DNA of 64,000 nt from an uncultured Flavobacteriales bacterium (GTDB lineage Bacteria > Bacteroidota > Bacteroidia > Flavobacteriales_G > Salibacteraceae). A program made the translations under genes and the position numbers. The notes under the pieces are model-generated. The model was given only the letters and a program-made list of their open reading frames with translations. It was not told the origin of the DNA and searched no databases. Numbering within the stretch: the first letter of the stretch is position 1; every line of letters starts with the position of its first letter. This document shows positions 34,849 to 45,176 of this stretch, piece by piece. The stretch spans positions 496,001 to 560,000 of the forward strand of contig CAJQLE010000004.1 of NCBI GenBank assembly GCA_905479105.1, written 5' to 3'.

Positions 34849-35811
34849 ATGGCACTATTCGGTTTATTTAAGTCTAAAAAGGAAACTCTTGATAAAGGTT
34901 TGGAGAAAACACGTGAAAGTGTTTTTTCGAAATTGTCCCGCGCAGTTGTCGGAAAGTCAAAGGTCGATGATGAGGTTCTCGATAATTTGGAAGAAGTTTT
35001 GGTTACCTCAGACGTTGGCGTAACTACTACATTAAAAATCATTGGTCGTATTGAGGAGCGTGTTTCGAAAGATAAATTCGTCAATGCCACAGAACTCAAC
35101 GATATTTTAAGAGAAGAGATCACATTACTACTAGAGGAGAACAAAGCAGGCGAGGTCAAAAACTTTGAAGAAGAGCTTAATCGAAAGCCTTACGTTATGA
35201 TGGTTGTGGGTGTGAATGGAGTGGGCAAAACAACCACCATCGGAAAGCTTGCACATCAATTTTCGAAAGCAGGAAAGAAAGTAGTAATAGGCGCGGCAGA
35301 CACTTTTAGAGCAGCCGCTATCGATCAACTAAAAGTGTGGGGAGAACGAGCAAATGTTCCTGTTATAGCGCAGCAAATGGGTTCTGATCCAGCAAGTGTG
35401 GCCTATGATACATTGGAGTCGGCAATGAAGACGGGTGCTGATGTAGTAATCATAGACACTGCAGGAAGACTTCATAATAAGGTTGGACTCATGAACGAGC
35501 TGACCAAGATTAAGCGAGTGATGCAAAAAGTGGTGCCAGATGCACCTCATGAGATCCTTTTAGTATTGGATGCTTCAACTGGGCAAAATGCCTTTGAACA
35601 AGCAAAACAGTTTACAGCGGCCACAGAAGTGAATGCCCTCGCATTGACCAAACTCGATGGAACTGCAAAAGGAGGAGTAGTAATAGGAATAAGCGATCAA
35701 TTCAAAATCCCAGTTAAATACATTGGTGTTGGAGAGAAAATTGAAGATTTGCAATTATTTGAGCGCAGAGCATTCGTTGACTCTTTATTTGGAGCACCAA
35801 AATCAAATTAA
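34849..35811 (+). CDS. ftsY: Signal recognition particle receptor FtsY
   Basis: 320 residues. The SRP GTPase receptor docks ribosomes making membrane proteins at the translocon. NG domain: P-loop GVNGVGKTTT (121-130), DTFRAAA, DTAGRLHNK and TKLDGTAKGG are all present. The acidic A domain of E. coli FtsY is missing; the N-terminus is short and basic (MALFGLFKSKKE), as in other Bacteroidota. The stop is 3 bp before rimO. Confidence 0.97.
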   Translation: MALFGLFKSKKETLDKGLEKTRESVFSKLSRAVVGKSKVDDEVLDNLEEVLVTSDVGVTTTLKIIGRIEERVSKDKFVNATELNDILREEITLLLEENKAGEVKNFEEELNRKPYVMMVVGVNGVGKTTTIGKLAHQFSKAGKKVVIGAADTFRAAAIDQLKVWGERANVPVIAQQMGSDPASVAYDTLESAMKTGADVVIIDTAGRLHNKVGLMNELTKIKRVMQKVVPDAPHEILLVLDASTGQNAFEQAKQFTAATEVNALALTKLDGTAKGGVVIGISDQFKIPVKYIGVGEKIEDLQLFERRAFVDSLFGAPKSN

Positions 35812-35814
35812 TTC

Positions 35815-37131
35815 ATGCGAACGAAAGGAAAGAGGTCTGAGAAGATCAATGTAGTTACTCTTGGTTGCTCCAAAAACATTTATGACTCTGAAGTCCTGAT
35901 GGCTCAGCTTAAGGCGAATGATTTTTCAGTAGAGCATGAGAGTGAAAAAGAAGATTTCGATACGGTAATCATCAATACGTGCGGATTTATTGATAATGCG
36001 AAAGAAGAGTCTATCAATACAATTTTGCAATTTTCTGAGGCTAAGAAAAATGGCTGGGTTGAGAAAGTAATTGTTACTGGATGTTTGTCAGAGCGATACC
36101 GCGATGAATTAGAAAAAGACATTCCAGAGGTTGATGCATGGTTTGGAACGCGAGAATTACCTCGATTGCTGAAAACCCTGAAAGCAGACTATAAGCATGA
36201 ACTGGTAGGCGAACGATTCCTTACTACGCCTATTCATTATGCCTACTTAAAAATAAGTGAAGGGTGTGATCGTCCATGTGCATTTTGCGCAATTCCTTTA
36301 ATGAGGGGCAAGCATATATCAACACCGATAGAAGATCTAGTTAAGCAAGCCAAATCATTAGCAGCTCAAGGAACGAAAGAATTGATTTTAATTGCTCAGG
36401 ATTCAACCTATTATGGATTAGACATCTATGGTAAGAGAAATCTTGCCGAGTTGCTAAAGGCCTTAAGCGAAGTAGAAGAAATTGACTGGATTAGATTGCA
36501 TTATGCTTATCCGGCTGGCTTTCCAATGGATGCTATTGAAGAGATGGCTAGAAATCCTAAAATCTGCAATTACTTAGACATTCCATTACAGCACATCAAT
36601 GATGAAATGCTTAAGCGGATGCGCAGAGGAACAACACGCGCTAAAACAGATCGGATCATTGAAGAAATGAGAACCGTAAACCCTGAAATGGCCATAAGGA
36701 CAACCTTAATAACAGGCTTTCCAGGCGAAACCGAAGCTCACTTCCAAGAGATGTATGATTGGGTTGCTTCTATGAAGTTTGATCGACTAGGAGTGTTTAC
36801 CTATAGCCATGAGGAGAATACGCATGCGTTCCAGTATGAGGATGATGTGTCTGCAGAGGTGAAGCAAGAAAGAGCAAATGCAATAATGAACTTGCAAGAA
36901 GAGATTAGCTTCGAGCGCAATCAATCTCGCATAGGTACTGTGGAGAAGGTTTTAATAGATCGAAAAGAAGGAGGCTTCTTTATTGGACGTACTCAATATG
37001 ATTCGCCTGAGGTAGATAATGAGGTGGTGATTGATGCCAGTGAGAATTATTTAAGATTAGGAGATTTCGTTAATGTTCGAATCACTGGAAATACAGCGTT
37101 TGACCTTGAAGCCGAAGTTATTCAGTCTTAA
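35815..37131 (+). CDS. rimO: Ribosomal protein S12 methylthiotransferase
   Basis: 438 residues. A radical SAM enzyme that adds a methylthio group to Asp of ribosomal protein S12. Two iron-sulfur clusters are predicted: N-terminal UPF0004 cysteines C18, C56 and C90, and radical SAM CxxxCxxC at C151, C155, C158 (EGCDRPCAFCAIP). A TRAM domain closes the protein. It completes the translation-related run rpmG-DUF4295-ftsY-rimO. Confidence 0.96.
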   Translation: MRTKGKRSEKINVVTLGCSKNIYDSEVLMAQLKANDFSVEHESEKEDFDTVIINTCGFIDNAKEESINTILQFSEAKKNGWVEKVIVTGCLSERYRDELEKDIPEVDAWFGTRELPRLLKTLKADYKHELVGERFLTTPIHYAYLKISEGCDRPCAFCAIPLMRGKHISTPIEDLVKQAKSLAAQGTKELILIAQDSTYYGLDIYGKRNLAELLKALSEVEEIDWIRLHYAYPAGFPMDAIEEMARNPKICNYLDIPLQHINDEMLKRMRRGTTRAKTDRIIEEMRTVNPEMAIRTTLITGFPGETEAHFQEMYDWVASMKFDRLGVFTYSHEENTHAFQYEDDVSAEVKQERANAIMNLQEEISFERNQSRIGTVEKVLIDRKEGGFFIGRTQYDSPEVDNEVVIDASENYLRLGDFVNVRITGNTAFDLEAEVIQS

Positions 37132-37184
37132 TTATGTTCTTTACTTTGAACAATGTTTTCAATAGTGAATTACTGTAGATATTA

Positions 37185-38780
37185 ATGCCCAGAGAATTGA
37201 AACTTCATTCAAAACTTAGACCGTCTTTACCCAAACTCATTTCTGATTATTTAGATGATACGTCTGAATTAAGTGACTTCTATTCCTTCCGTCCAAGTGT
37301 GGCTGGAATTAAGAAGGCCGCTGCTAGTCGTCCTTCTTTCCCAGTGAATAGAAAGGTATTGGTTGATTCCTTATCTCGTCAAGCAGAGCAATCTTCGTTC
37401 TCTACAAAACAGACTAAAGCTCAAATAGCTAGGCTGTCATCTGAAGATGTCTTCACAATAACTGCGGGCCATCAGTTATGTATTTATGGAGGTCCCATGT
37501 TTTTTCTCTATAAGATTCTGAGTGTTATCAAAACATGTGAAATCTTAAAAGAAGAGAATGTTACTGCGGTCCCAATTTATTGGATGGCGTCTGAAGATCA
37601 TGATTTTGCTGAGGTTAATCATATCTTTTTCAAGACAGATAAAGCTTCTTGGGATGTTGAGGCAAATGGCCCAGTAGGGCGCATGAAGCTCGATGATTTG
37701 GATGCTTTTAAAAAGCACTTGGTTGAAATCGTTGGGAATGATCCACTTAAGTCGGATACGTTGATCAAGATGGATCAGATCTTTAGCGCTGAAAAGACGT
37801 TGTCGGAAGGAATAAGAGACTTTGTTTATTGGTTGTTTGCAGATAGAGGAGTGGTGGTGTTGGATGCTGATGACAGAGAGCTAAAGCGCTTGTTCATTCC
37901 TGTGATGAAAGAAGAGCTTCACTCTTCAAGTTCGCATAACGGAGTGGATCAATCAACGAATAGTTTGATTGATTTGGGCTATGGTGGACAAGTAACTCCC
38001 AGAGAGATCAACCTTTTTTGGATGGCGAATGGTTATCGAGACCGCATAGAAAGGGTTGAAAATGGGTTTAGAACTGTTGATGGAGTTAATTCATGGACAG
38101 CTTCTGAAATGATTGAAAAATTGGATGAAAAACCAGAATGTTTTAGTCCGAATGTCGTTTTAAGGCCGGTATATCAAGAGGTTATTCTACCAAACCTGGC
38201 TTACATCGGAGGGCCTGGTGAATTGAGCTACTGGCTCCAGTTAAAAGGAGTATTTGATACGTTTAATGTTTTTTATCCTGCAGTCATATTGCGGGACATG
38301 GCTCTTATTATTGATGCCAAAACAATAAAGAGATTATCTCAATTAGAGGTTCAGATCTCAGATATCAATGAACCGTTCATGGAGCTATTCACATCCTTGG
38401 TTCGAAGAAATGGATCTCACGAACATTTGGTGGAGGATAAAAGAGAATCGATTGAAACTTTACTTTCTGAATTATCAGAATTAATCGGTGATTTTGACCC
38501 TTCTTTACAGCAAAGCGCTGATTCTGAGAAGACCCGGATTTTAAAACGATTGTCTACACTTCAGAAGAAAGTCTTGCGCAGTGATCGAAAGAAGAATGAA
38601 ACGATAGAAAGGCGCTTGACAGAGCTATACGCGAGCATAAAGCCTCAGGATGCCCCACAAGAAAGGATAGAAAATTGGATGGTGTTTTCTGACTCCGTTC
38701 ATATCAATGATTTTCTAGACGCTTTACAAGGTCATTTTGATCCATTTGAGACGAAGATCACCGTTTTTGAGACCGACTAA
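37185..38780 (+). CDS. bshC: Bacillithiol biosynthesis cysteine-adding enzyme
   Basis: 531 residues, normal BshC length. It couples cysteine to GlcN-malate in the last step of bacillithiol synthesis, so the organism probably uses bacillithiol as low-molecular-weight thiol. Recognised by TAGHQLCIYGGPMFFLYKI, YWMASEDHDFAEVNH and the later YIGGPGELSYWLQLK. A coiled-coil segment lies near residues 425-490. bshA and bshB are not in this window. Confidence 0.95.
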   Translation: MPRELKLHSKLRPSLPKLISDYLDDTSELSDFYSFRPSVAGIKKAAASRPSFPVNRKVLVDSLSRQAEQSSFSTKQTKAQIARLSSEDVFTITAGHQLCIYGGPMFFLYKILSVIKTCEILKEENVTAVPIYWMASEDHDFAEVNHIFFKTDKASWDVEANGPVGRMKLDDLDAFKKHLVEIVGNDPLKSDTLIKMDQIFSAEKTLSEGIRDFVYWLFADRGVVVLDADDRELKRLFIPVMKEELHSSSSHNGVDQSTNSLIDLGYGGQVTPREINLFWMANGYRDRIERVENGFRTVDGVNSWTASEMIEKLDEKPECFSPNVVLRPVYQEVILPNLAYIGGPGELSYWLQLKGVFDTFNVFYPAVILRDMALIIDAKTIKRLSQLEVQISDINEPFMELFTSLVRRNGSHEHLVEDKRESIETLLSELSELIGDFDPSLQQSADSEKTRILKRLSTLQKKVLRSDRKKNETIERRLTELYASIKPQDAPQERIENWMVFSDSVHINDFLDALQGHFDPFETKITVFETD

Positions 38781-38822
38781 AAAAATAAAAGATTAAGACA
38801 TTAAATGTAGGTACATCTTTTC

Positions 38823-38830
38823 TATATTTG
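38823..38830 (+). promoter_or_regulatory. -7 promoter element for the YceI lipoprotein
   Basis: TATATTTG is an exact TAnnTTTG match, 22 bp before the ATG. Confidence 0.5.
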
Positions 38831-38852
38831 CACGAAATAACTTATTAATATT

Positions 38853-39488
38853 ATGAAAAAGAATTTACTATTTGTTGCTGCTATTTCTGTTTCTGTAGCC
38901 TTGGCATCTTGTGCTGGAGGTGGCGAAACTGCTACTGAAGAATCTACAACTCCAGAAGAGGTTGTTGTTGAATCGAACACTTGGACTATTGATTCTGCTG
39001 CTTCTAGCGTTCGTTGGGAAGGTGGAACTGCTGGTGCTCAAGTTTATTCTCACTTTGGTACTATTGGTGTTCAATCTGGAATGGTTACTACAGAAGGTGG
39101 TGCAATCACTGCTGGTAAGTTTGAAATTGACATGACGTCAATCTCTCCTAAGGATGAAAACTATAGCGAAGAGAATCCAGCATCTAAGTTGGTAGGTCAC
39201 TTAGCTAGTGATGATTTTTTCAGTATTGAAACATACCCAACTGCAACATTCGTTGTTAAGTCTGCTGAAGGCAATGCAGTTACAGGCGATTTGACAATCA
39301 AAGGAAAGACTCATGAAGAAACAATCAATGTGGAAAGCATGAACATCAGCGAAGATGGCATGACTGCTGCTGGAACGCTTGTTTTCGATCGTCAGAAATA
39401 TGACGTTGCTTGGGCTCATTACTTGAAAGATGTTGTTCTTTCTGATGACATTACTTTAAACATTACCCTTTCTGCGAAGAAGGGATAA
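38853..39488 (+). CDS. YceI family lipoprotein
   Basis: 211 residues. A lipoprotein signal peptide ends in LASC with C20 as the lipidated residue, followed by a Gly/Glu/Thr-rich linker. The rest (about 47-211) is the YceI lipocalin-like barrel (NTWTIDSAASSVRWEGG, DFFSIETYPTATFVVKS, GDLTIKGKTHEETI) that binds a polyisoprenoid or similar lipid. Likely outer-membrane anchored. Single-gene unit with promoter and strong terminator. Confidence 0.94.
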   Translation: MKKNLLFVAAISVSVALASCAGGGETATEESTTPEEVVVESNTWTIDSAASSVRWEGGTAGAQVYSHFGTIGVQSGMVTTEGGAITAGKFEIDMTSISPKDENYSEENPASKLVGHLASDDFFSIETYPTATFVVKSAEGNAVTGDLTIKGKTHEETINVESMNISEDGMTAAGTLVFDRQKYDVAWAHYLKDVVLSDDITLNITLSAKKG

Positions 39489-39514
39489 TTCATCATTTTA
39501 GATGGATCAATTTT

Positions 39515-39542
39515 AGCCCCGCTTTTGCGGGGCTTTTTTTTT
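39515..39542 (+). terminator. Terminator after the YceI gene
   Basis: 8-bp perfect GC-rich stem AGCCCCGC/GCGGGGCT with TTTT loop and nine T. Confidence 0.95.
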
Positions 39543-39621
39543 GCCCTGAAATTTGATCTTTTCAACAAGAAGGTTTCGTAATAATCCCACATTTATCGTG
39601 TCGTTTAACTCTTTGAACTTC

Positions 39622-39629
39622 TACATTTG
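39622..39629 (+). promoter_or_regulatory. -7 promoter element near guaA
   Basis: TACATTTG fits TAnnTTTG but is only 3 bp before ATG 39633. If used, the transcript would start near 39636 and translation would begin at the next in-frame ATG, 39642. This leaves the guaA start uncertain by three codons. Confidence 0.35.
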
Positions 39630-39632
39630 CGC

Positions 39633-41162
39633 ATGCAAGAAATGATTCTAATCCTTGACTTTGGTTCTCAGTATACTCAGCTTATAGCACGCAGAATAAG
39701 AGAGTTAAATATTTACTGTGAGATTCATCCCTTTAATGAGATTCCTGCTTTAGGTGATCATATTAAGGGTGTGATCCTTAGCGGAAGCCCGTTTTCAGTT
39801 CGTCAAGAAAATCATCCCGAACCAGATTTATCACAGATTAAGGGTAAGCTTCCACTACTAGGAGTTTGCTATGGAGCGCAATATCTTGCGCATAACTATG
39901 GAGGTGAGGTGCAGGCTTCATCTAAGAGAGAATACGGAAGAGCGAATTTGACTTTTGTTGATCACAATGCCTCTATAATGAAAGGTGTTGCGGAAGAGTC
40001 TCAAGTGTGGATGTCACATGGTGATACCATTTTTTCCCTTCCTGAAGACACCTCAATTATATGCAGTACTAAAGATGTAAGTATAGGTGGTTATATGTTT
40101 GATAATGAGGACACTTATGCACTTCAATTTCACCCTGAGGTTTTCCATACTACAGATGGCTTAACGGTAGTAAGAAATTTTGCAGTTGGAGTATGTGGAT
40201 GTGATCAATCTTGGACTCCAGAGTCTTATGTTGAAACTTCGGTAGCTCAATTGAAAGAGCAGTTGGGAGACGATAGAGTAGTCCTTGGACTTTCTGGTGG
40301 AGTAGATAGTTCAGTAGCAGCAATGCTCCTTCATCGTGCTATTGGAAAGAACCTCTATTGCATTTTCGTGGATAATGGTTTACTGAGAAAGCATGAGTTT
40401 GAAGGCGTACTTCATCAATATAAAGACCTCGGACTTAATGTGAAAGGAGTGGACGCATCTGCTGCTTTTTACAGAGAATTGAAAGGGATATCTGACCCAG
40501 AGGAGAAAAGAAAAGTTATTGGAAGGGTTTTTATAGAGGTGTTTGATGAGGAATCGCACCTCATTTCTGATGTGAAGTGGCTGGGTCAAGGAACCATCTA
40601 TCCGGATATAATTGAATCTAAATCGGTGAAAGGTCCTTCTGCCACTATTAAATCGCACCACAATGTGGGTGGTTTGCCTGATTTTATGAAACTGAAAATA
40701 GTGGAGCCACTTAGCGCCCTCTTTAAAGATGAAGTGCGCGAAGTAGGTGCAACCTTGGGATTGCCACATAGCATATTGAGTAGGCATCCATTCCCTGGTC
40801 CTGGGCTGGGAATAAGGATTTTGGGAGATGTTACTGAAGAGAAAGTGAGGGTGCTTCAGGAGGTTGATTATATCTACACGGAAGGCTTGAAGGAAGCTGG
40901 ATTGTACGATCAAATTTGGCAAGCAGGTTCCATTTTACTCCCAGTTCAGTCTGTAGGTGTGATGGGCGATGAAAGAACATATGAAAATGCTGTAGCTTTA
41001 AGGGCTGTTACTTCAACCGATGGAATGACGGCAGATTGGTTTCACTTTCCGCATGAGTTTTTAGCAATGATTTCAAATAAAATCATCAATAACGTAAAAG
41101 GAGTTAATCGTGTGGTGTATGACATCAGTTCAAAACCACCAGCAACTATTGAATGGGAATAA
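39633..41162 (+). CDS. guaA: GMP synthase (glutamine-hydrolysing)
   Basis: About 509 residues. It converts XMP to GMP. Class I amidotransferase half: Cys nucleophile in [15 protein letters not shown] and HPEV. Synthetase half: PP-loop [13 protein letters not shown], and the C-terminal dimerisation domain ending [12 protein letters not shown] 39633 ([17 protein letters not shown]) fits the family; TTG 39627 and ATG 39642 are alternatives. The stop overlaps the next gene by 10 bp. Confidence 0.97.
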   Translation: MQEMILILDFGSQYTQLIARRIRELNIYCEIHPFNEIPALGDHIKGVILSGSPFSVRQENHPEPDLSQIKGKLPLLGVCYGAQYLAHNYGGEVQASSKREYGRANLTFVDHNASIMKGVAEESQVWMSHGDTIFSLPEDTSIICSTKDVSIGGYMFDNEDTYALQFHPEVFHTTDGLTVVRNFAVGVCGCDQSWTPESYVETSVAQLKEQLGDDRVVLGLSGGVDSSVAAMLLHRAIGKNLYCIFVDNGLLRKHEFEGVLHQYKDLGLNVKGVDASAAFYRELKGISDPEEKRKVIGRVFIEVFDEESHLISDVKWLGQGTIYPDIIESKSVKGPSATIKSHHNVGGLPDFMKLKIVEPLSALFKDEVREVGATLGLPHSILSRHPFPGPGLGIRILGDVTEEKVRVLQEVDYIYTEGLKEAGLYDQIWQAGSILLPVQSVGVMGDERTYENAVALRAVTSTDGMTADWFHFPHEFLAMISNKIINNVKGVNRVVYDISSKPPATIEWE

Positions 41163-43000
41163 TTCGAGCGTACATATCAATTTGCTTCTTTTTAATCTTA
41201 AGTCTTTCTGGGTTTGCTCAAAAAACTCCTGACGTTCATAAGATAAATGGCAATAAATACTATTTACACGTTGTTGAAGCTGGAAATACGCTTTACGGTA
41301 TTTCTAAGATTTACAACTTAGGCATTGAGGCGATAGAGAATAGCAACCCCATTCTCAAAGAAGAAGGCCTTAAGGTTAATCAAACACTTCTCATTCCAGT
41401 TACCAGTGAAAACAAGAAGGATCTCGGTGCGGTAATAGATCAAACCAGTCAGTTTATAACCCACGAAGCTCAGGTGAAAGAGACCCTTTACGCCATAAGC
41501 AAGAAGTACAATACCACTGTAGCTGAGTTGTTGAAAGTAAACGACTCCATCAAGGTGAATGGGCTGAAGGTGGGTGATCAAGTGCGCATTCCAATATCAA
41601 AAGTGGATGCAAAAGAAAAATATACGGTTACGGCACAAGCAGATTCGCTTAAAAGCCATATCATCCTAAAAGGAGAGACGTTTTATAGTTTGAGTAAGCT
41701 CTACAACACCACAGTGGATGAGATTGTAAAAGCGAATCCAGATGTTTCAATGCAGGAGGGAATGGCAATTCGAATTCCTGGAACTAGGGTAGTGGTCAAG
41801 AAAGACACCTTGGATAGGTTGATGCAAACCCTTCCTGATTTGATAGAAAAGCACCGGCCTGACTCAGGAAAAGTTCTAAGCATCGGCTTGCTTCTTCCTT
41901 TATCTCCAAGTTTTCCGGATTCAGCCAATCCGAGTTCATTCCGAATTAACGAAGCAAAGAGGGTGGCGTTGAGCTTTTACAGAGGATTTGAGTATGCGAT
42001 AGACTCTTTGGCAACCAATTCAGGAGTTTCTTTTGATATTTCACTGTTTGATGTAGGTCAGGATACGTTTGTTGTTGCTGAATTGATAAAAAAGGAAAGT
42101 CTTAAAGGATTTGACATTTTAGTAGGTCCGTTTTATACGGATCAATTCGAAATGGTGGCTGACTACACCAAAAGTCTTGGTATTCCAACTATTTGTCCTA
42201 TCCCAAAGCCCTCTAAGATCCTCTTTAAGCGCCCTAATGCCATTAAGATCACACCAAGTGAGTCGATGCAGATTGACGCCATTGCCGAGCTGCTGGCCGC
42301 CAAGTATCGAGATTCTAACCTGATATTGGTGAATAGCAACAAGTTTCAAGACGTTTCGAATATTGAGTTCTTTAAATCTCGGTATGCGCAAGCCATCAAT
42401 CTTCCTGACACCTCGAGCAAAGAGATTATCAGAGAAATGAAATTGTGGGATGTCAATCACGAAACTCTTTCAATGAGGTTAGGAGATTCTGGCTCATTTA
42501 CCTTATTTGTCCCTTCTACCAATAAAGTGTTTGTTACCAAGCTGCTGGGAGAGCTGTATGATTTGAAGTTTGAATCGAAAGGAAAGTTTGATTTCAGAGT
42601 GATTGGTTTGGAAGAGTGGCAGCGTTATGAAAATGATCTAGATGTAAAGCAGCTGCACGAGTTACATGTCACTATACCCATTGTGGGTTACCTAGACTTT
42701 TTCGATTATCGTGTCAAGTCGTTCTTCAAGCATTACTATGCATTGAAAGGCTACGAACCGGAAAGGTTTACTGTTATTGGGTTTGATCTGGCACATTATA
42801 TCATAAACCAAGTTGCCTATAATAGCGAGCAATGGTTTGCAAAACCAGAGCAGTTTCAATTTTCAGGGGTCTTGATGGATTATCATTTTCATAGAGTTAT
42901 CGCTGAAAGTGGGATTGAAAATCAGAGTATTCAATTGTACGAGTACAAAAATTATAGACTGAAGGAGTTTGAAAGATGGCCCATACAAGAGACGAAATAG
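41153..43000 (+). CDS. LysM repeat protein with periplasmic-binding-protein (PBP1-like) domain
   Basis: 615 residues with signal sequence [23 protein letters not shown]. Three LysM peptidoglycan-binding repeats (about 36-82, 102-147, 164-210; each with TLYGISK/TLYAISK/TFYSLSK) are followed by a type I periplasmic-binding fold (about 240-560; [17 protein letters not shown]). The combination is common in Flavobacteriia beside guaA. Probably periplasmic, bound to peptidoglycan; ligand unknown. It overlaps guaA by 10 bp and hemF by 25 bp, so the three genes are likely one unit. Confidence 0.92.
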   Translation: MGIIRAYISICFFLILSLSGFAQKTPDVHKINGNKYYLHVVEAGNTLYGISKIYNLGIEAIENSNPILKEEGLKVNQTLLIPVTSENKKDLGAVIDQTSQFITHEAQVKETLYAISKKYNTTVAELLKVNDSIKVNGLKVGDQVRIPISKVDAKEKYTVTAQADSLKSHIILKGETFYSLSKLYNTTVDEIVKANPDVSMQEGMAIRIPGTRVVVKKDTLDRLMQTLPDLIEKHRPDSGKVLSIGLLLPLSPSFPDSANPSSFRINEAKRVALSFYRGFEYAIDSLATNSGVSFDISLFDVGQDTFVVAELIKKESLKGFDILVGPFYTDQFEMVADYTKSLGIPTICPIPKPSKILFKRPNAIKITPSESMQIDAIAELLAAKYRDSNLILVNSNKFQDVSNIEFFKSRYAQAINLPDTSSKEIIREMKLWDVNHETLSMRLGDSGSFTLFVPSTNKVFVTKLLGELYDLKFESKGKFDFRVIGLEEWQRYENDLDVKQLHELHVTIPIVGYLDFFDYRVKSFFKHYYALKGYEPERFTVIGFDLAHYIINQVAYNSEQWFAKPEQFQFSGVLMDYHFHRVIAESGIENQSIQLYEYKNYRLKEFERWPIQETK

Positions 43001-43878
43001 CAGATTGGTTTAGAGTACTTCAAGATGCTATTTGCAATGAAGTGTCAAATGCGGATGGCGGAGCCAGCTTTACCTCTGAATCTTGGAGCAGACCAGGTGG
43101 AGGAGGTGGAGACACCAGAGTTATTCAAAATGGCAAGATCATCTCAAAAGGTGGTGTCAACTTTTCTGCGGTGTACGGTGAGCTTCCAGACAATATCAAA
43201 TCAGCTTTAAACGTAGATTCCAATTCCTTTTTTGCCACCGGAGTTTCTATCGTCATGCATCCTGATAATCCTTTTGTGCCGATCATTCATATGAATGTGC
43301 GCTACTTTGAGATGAATGAAGATGTGTGGTGGTTTGGTGGCGGTATTGACCTTACGCCTCATTATGTAGATGAAGAGCAAGCCTCTTGGTTTCATGCACA
43401 ATTGAAAAAAGCCTGCGATGCACACGATATGGATTATCATCCTCGATTTGCTAAATGGGCGAATGATTACTTCTACATCAAGCATAGAAAAGAATCTCGC
43501 GGAGTAAGCGGCATTTTCTTCGACCGATTGAATGAGAAAACCGAAGGAAAACCAAAGGCAGACATTTTTTCTTTTGTGCAAGAAGTCGGCAATGCGTTTG
43601 CACCTATCTACACGCACCTGATGCGCATCAATGCTGAGCGTTCGTTTACTGAACTGAACAAAGCATGGCAAATGCACCGCAGAAGCCGTTATGTTGAGTT
43701 TAACTTGGTATTAGACAAAGGCACCAAGTTTGGGTTGGACACCGATGGACGCATAGATTCCATCTTGATGAGCTTACCGCCAGAAACAGGATGGAAATAC
43801 AACCAAGAATGGCCGGCCGATGGCGAAGAGTTGAAAACCCAGCACATCCTGCAAACAACCTACGTTCCTCAAGCATAA
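42976..43878 (+). CDS. hemF: Oxygen-dependent coproporphyrinogen III oxidase
   Basis: 300 residues. It makes protoporphyrinogen IX from coproporphyrinogen III using O2, so the organism can make haem aerobically. Family motifs are intact: SWSRPGGGGGDTRV, HMNVRYFEMNEDVWWFGGGIDLTPHY, and RRSRYVEFNLVLDKGTKFGL. ATG 42976 lies 25 bp inside the previous gene. Confidence 0.97.
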   Translation: MAHTRDEIADWFRVLQDAICNEVSNADGGASFTSESWSRPGGGGGDTRVIQNGKIISKGGVNFSAVYGELPDNIKSALNVDSNSFFATGVSIVMHPDNPFVPIIHMNVRYFEMNEDVWWFGGGIDLTPHYVDEEQASWFHAQLKKACDAHDMDYHPRFAKWANDYFYIKHRKESRGVSGIFFDRLNEKTEGKPKADIFSFVQEVGNAFAPIYTHLMRINAERSFTELNKAWQMHRRSRYVEFNLVLDKGTKFGLDTDGRIDSILMSLPPETGWKYNQEWPADGEELKTQHILQTTYVPQA

Positions 43879-43951
43879 GCAGGTAGAGGCGAGGTTGAAT
43901 TTTCTTCTATTTCTTTTTTATTTTGTGTGATCTTAATGTGACTATTAAAGC

Positions 43952-44332
43952 ATGTGTATCAGAGGCTTCTTTATCAGTTTATTTTTTGTTATAAGTGTTG
44001 GATCATTCGCTCAATGCGATCAACTGATCAGTGATAAGCTTTTAGCTGTAATGGATGCACACAAGGCATTTATGACGGATGGCGCTTTGGATGCTTGTGA
44101 GTTTGAAAAGCTCGAGGTATCCTACTTGGCCTATTTGAAAAAAGAAAAGAATTCACTGGTTGCAACGCTTAACCTCGGAAAGGCTTACCGCGAATACGTC
44201 TTTTACTTATATCGAAGTTCGAAAGATGCAAATGGAGATTCAAAAAGTACAAAAGATAGAAAGCATATAAAGTCTTTTGAGAAGAAAGCTCAGAAATACA
44301 TTGATAGAGCCAAGGAAATGGCTGAGATGTAA
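43952..44332 (+). CDS. Small secreted helical protein, function unknown
   Basis: 126 residues with signal peptide MCIRGFFISLFFVISVGSFAQ. The mature part is helical and basic at the end (TKDRKHIKSFEKKAQKYIDRAKEMAEM), with two Cys. No motif is recognised. A weak 8-bp hairpin GCACAACA/TGTTGTGC lies after it but has no T tract. The 200 bp to the next gene hold nothing else supported. Confidence 0.65.
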   Translation: MCIRGFFISLFFVISVGSFAQCDQLISDKLLAVMDAHKAFMTDGALDACEFEKLEVSYLAYLKKEKNSLVATLNLGKAYREYVFYLYRSSKDANGDSKSTKDRKHIKSFEKKAQKYIDRAKEMAEM

Positions 44333-44536
44333 TCGTCAAGAGAAGAGGGTGCTGCCTCAAAACAAAACGCACAACAACAGCTTCAACAGGTTTGATGTTG
44401 TGCAAATGAGAGAAGGGGGAGTGCCACTTGAATTTTTATCTTTCCAATCGAAATTTTGCTGGTGGGGAAGGTTGCGGATTGAAAGCTGCGCTAGCTATAA
44501 CCAGGAAGGTTGGCGGCATAAAAAAAATGAGCGAGG

Positions 44537-45100
44537 ATGATTTACGAATACCTTAAAAAAAATACGTCTCTAACCTCTGAACAAGTCGCTGAATTTGATT
44601 CGAAAATGACCTCCAAATCGGCAGAGGCAGGTGATTATGTTATTCGAGAGGGAGAAGTCTGCAGAAAAATATATTTTTTAGAGGAAGGATGCATGTCCAT
44701 GGTTTACGAAAGAGACAACAAGTCTTTCATTAAAGATTTCATCTTTGAGAACAGTTTTGCCTCCGTGTATGAAAGCTTTATCACGGGAGAACCAGCTCGG
44801 TATTCTTTGAAAGCTATAACCCCTTGTAAATTTCAATCTATTGCTCTTCACGACTTAGAAAAGGCTTATCAAAATATACCACAGCTGAGAGTCTTGGCTG
44901 CAAAGCAAACAGAAGCAGCCTACTTAAACATCACTAGAAGAATGGAATCGTTAATAACCCTGTCTGCGGAACAGCGCTACTTGGAATTGTTGGAACGAAG
45001 ACCAAGACTTCTGACCGAGATTCCTCTTTACCTCATTGCTTCTTATTTAGGCATTACAGATGTTGCGCTTAGCAGAATAAGAAAGAATATTGTCTCATAA
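44537..45100 (+). CDS. Crp/Fnr family regulator
   Basis: 187 residues. Residues about 20-115 form a cyclic-nucleotide-binding-like barrel (AGDYVIREGEVCRKIYFLEEG). The C-terminal HTH is short, with LYLIASYLGITDVALSRIRKNI as the recognition helix region. The cAMP phosphate-binding residues are not clearly conserved, so the ligand is unknown. Two beta-barrel genes lie just downstream in the same direction; they are candidate targets, by position only. Confidence 0.9.
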   Translation: MIYEYLKKNTSLTSEQVAEFDSKMTSKSAEAGDYVIREGEVCRKIYFLEEGCMSMVYERDNKSFIKDFIFENSFASVYESFITGEPARYSLKAITPCKFQSIALHDLEKAYQNIPQLRVLAAKQTEAAYLNITRRMESLITLSAEQRYLELLERRPRLLTEIPLYLIASYLGITDVALSRIRKNIVS

Positions 45101-45176
45101 CATTCATTTCTTAACATAGGTTCAGAAGAACCGGACTATTCTCCTTTCTCTTTGACCCATAATAAAAACAACAATT

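Noticed and set aside
40380-40922. 180-residue minus-strand frame opposite guaA
   Set aside because: Shadow of guaA with no family features.
43207-43677. 156-residue minus-strand frame opposite hemF
   Set aside because: Shadow of hemF.
44277-44540. 87-residue frame between the small secreted protein and the Crp/Fnr gene
   Set aside because: It starts inside the previous gene, is rich in Arg/Trp with no pattern, and has no recognisable domain.
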